The position numbers and the translations under genes were made by a program. A stretch of 6,952 bases of DNA from Pseudomonadota bacterium (lineage in GTDB: Bacteria; Pseudomonadota; Alphaproteobacteria; Rhodospirillales; Casp-alpha2), in NCBI GenBank assembly GCA_027620395.1, contig JAQBZY010000069.1, forward strand, positions 1-6,952, in the 5' to 3' direction. Shown one piece after another: positions 6,752-6,952 of the stretch (position 1 is its first letter; every line of letters begins with the position of its first letter). The notes below the pieces were generated by a model, which ran no database searches, was not told the DNA's origin, and was given only the letters and a program-made list of their open reading frames with translations.

Positions 6752-6753
6752 TG
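6738..6753. repeat. Interrupted inverted repeat CAATT-N6-AATTG
   Basis: Five-base arms flank GAATCA, the same 5-6-5 geometry as the palindrome at 6705-6720 but with different arms. The two centres are 33 bases apart, about three helical turns. It covers the predicted -35 element of the minus-strand operon. It may be a second regulator site, or a chance pattern in an AT-rich patch. Confidence 0.25.
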
Positions 6754-6884
6754 TCGTTTCGCGCCGCGTAAGGGCCAAAGCACGGGTGGAAACGGCCGAG
6801 CGAAGTGTGTAGGCTTTCCTCCAGTGGCCCGCGCCCACGAACCCAGCCCAGAATCATCGACGAAGCGAAGGCTAACCTCCCCCG

Positions 6885-6952
6885 ATGAGTATCTACGTCG
6901 CGCTACATCACAGGACCAGTTACCGCTACGACCGTCGGGCCCAAATGGGCCC
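6885..6952 (+). CDS. Transglutaminase-family protein, N-terminal fragment (cut off by the window end)
   Basis: The last 68 bases read ATG followed by SIYVALHHRTSYRYDRRAQM and then GP with no stop, so only about 23 residues of the N-terminus are visible. The pattern ALHHRTSYRYDR is the characteristic beginning of the bacterial transglutaminase N-terminal domain. In many alphaproteobacteria it opens a very large protein of about 1,100 aa that carries a transglutaminase-like core and a DUF2126 region. Which size class this is cannot be told here. The GAAGG at 6867-6871 is a possible but distant ribosome binding site, 13 bases before the start. The gene is divergent from the Na/Pi operon, and a functional link to phosphate or glycerol-phosphate metabolism is not evident. 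Confidence 0.75.
   Translation, partial: MSIYVALHHRTSYRYDRRAQMG

Noticed and set aside
6733..6761. Two TTTCG motifs (6733 and 6757) as a GlpR operator
   Set aside because: They are direct repeats 24 bases apart and lack the TTCG...CGAA inverted arrangement of the known E. coli GlpR operator. The motif is too short to carry weight.
6636..6857. 73-codon minus-strand open frame across the intergenic region
   Set aside because: It runs through the predicted promoters and into the Na/Pi gene in another frame, has no family resemblance and no good ribosome binding site.
6937..6952. Inverted repeat GGGCCC-AAAT-GGGCCC at the window end
   Set aside because: It lies inside the start of the transglutaminase gene and is explained by G+C-rich codons. 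There is no T-run and no reason for a terminator so near a start codon.

Overview
The window (G+C-rich, roughly 60% by eye) looks like chromosomal DNA of an alphaproteobacterium, probably of the Rhodospirillales/Rhizobiales type. This placement is an inference from protein style: tandem PhnE permeases, a DUF2126-type transglutaminase start, and a GlpR/GlpD pair beside a Na/Pi-PhoU protein. No rRNA, tRNA, mobile element or CRISPR array is visible.

Layout. (1) Positions 1-1443, plus strand: the 3' end of one phosphonate-type ABC permease gene (phnE1, cut by the window edge) and a complete second one (phnE2). They lie one base apart and are surely the distal genes of a phnC-phnD-phnE1-phnE2 type importer operon. 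(2) Positions 1436-6669, minus strand: a tight five-gene unit read right to left. It encodes a Na/phosphate cotransporter with a PhoU-like tail, a small HisE/MazG-like nucleotide pyrophosphohydrolase, a GlpR-type DeoR-family regulator, the glycerol-3-phosphate dehydrogenase GlpD and a HAD-IIB phosphatase. Gaps are 33, 7 and 17 bases, and the last junction is an ATGA overlap. The end of this unit overlaps the end of phnE2 tail to tail by 8 bases. (3) Positions 6670-6884: a 215-base divergent intergenic region with a perfect 16-bp palindrome, promoter-like hexamers and a Pho-box-like half-site. (4) From 6885, plus strand: the first codons of a transglutaminase-family gene.

How the genes may work together (inference). 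The locus combines import of organophosphorus compounds, oxidation of glycerol 3-phosphate to dihydroxyacetone phosphate, removal of phosphate or pyrophosphate from phosphorylated intermediates, and movement of inorganic phosphate across the membrane, probably under GlpR and/or phosphate control. A cell using a glycerophosphoryl compound or phosphonate as carbon source would release surplus phosphate, and Na/Pi-PhoU proteins of the YjbB kind can export it. The least ordinary parts are the HisE-like enzyme outside a histidine operon and lacking one of the usual acidic residues, the HAD phosphatase translationally coupled to glpD, and the palindrome over the predicted operon promoter.
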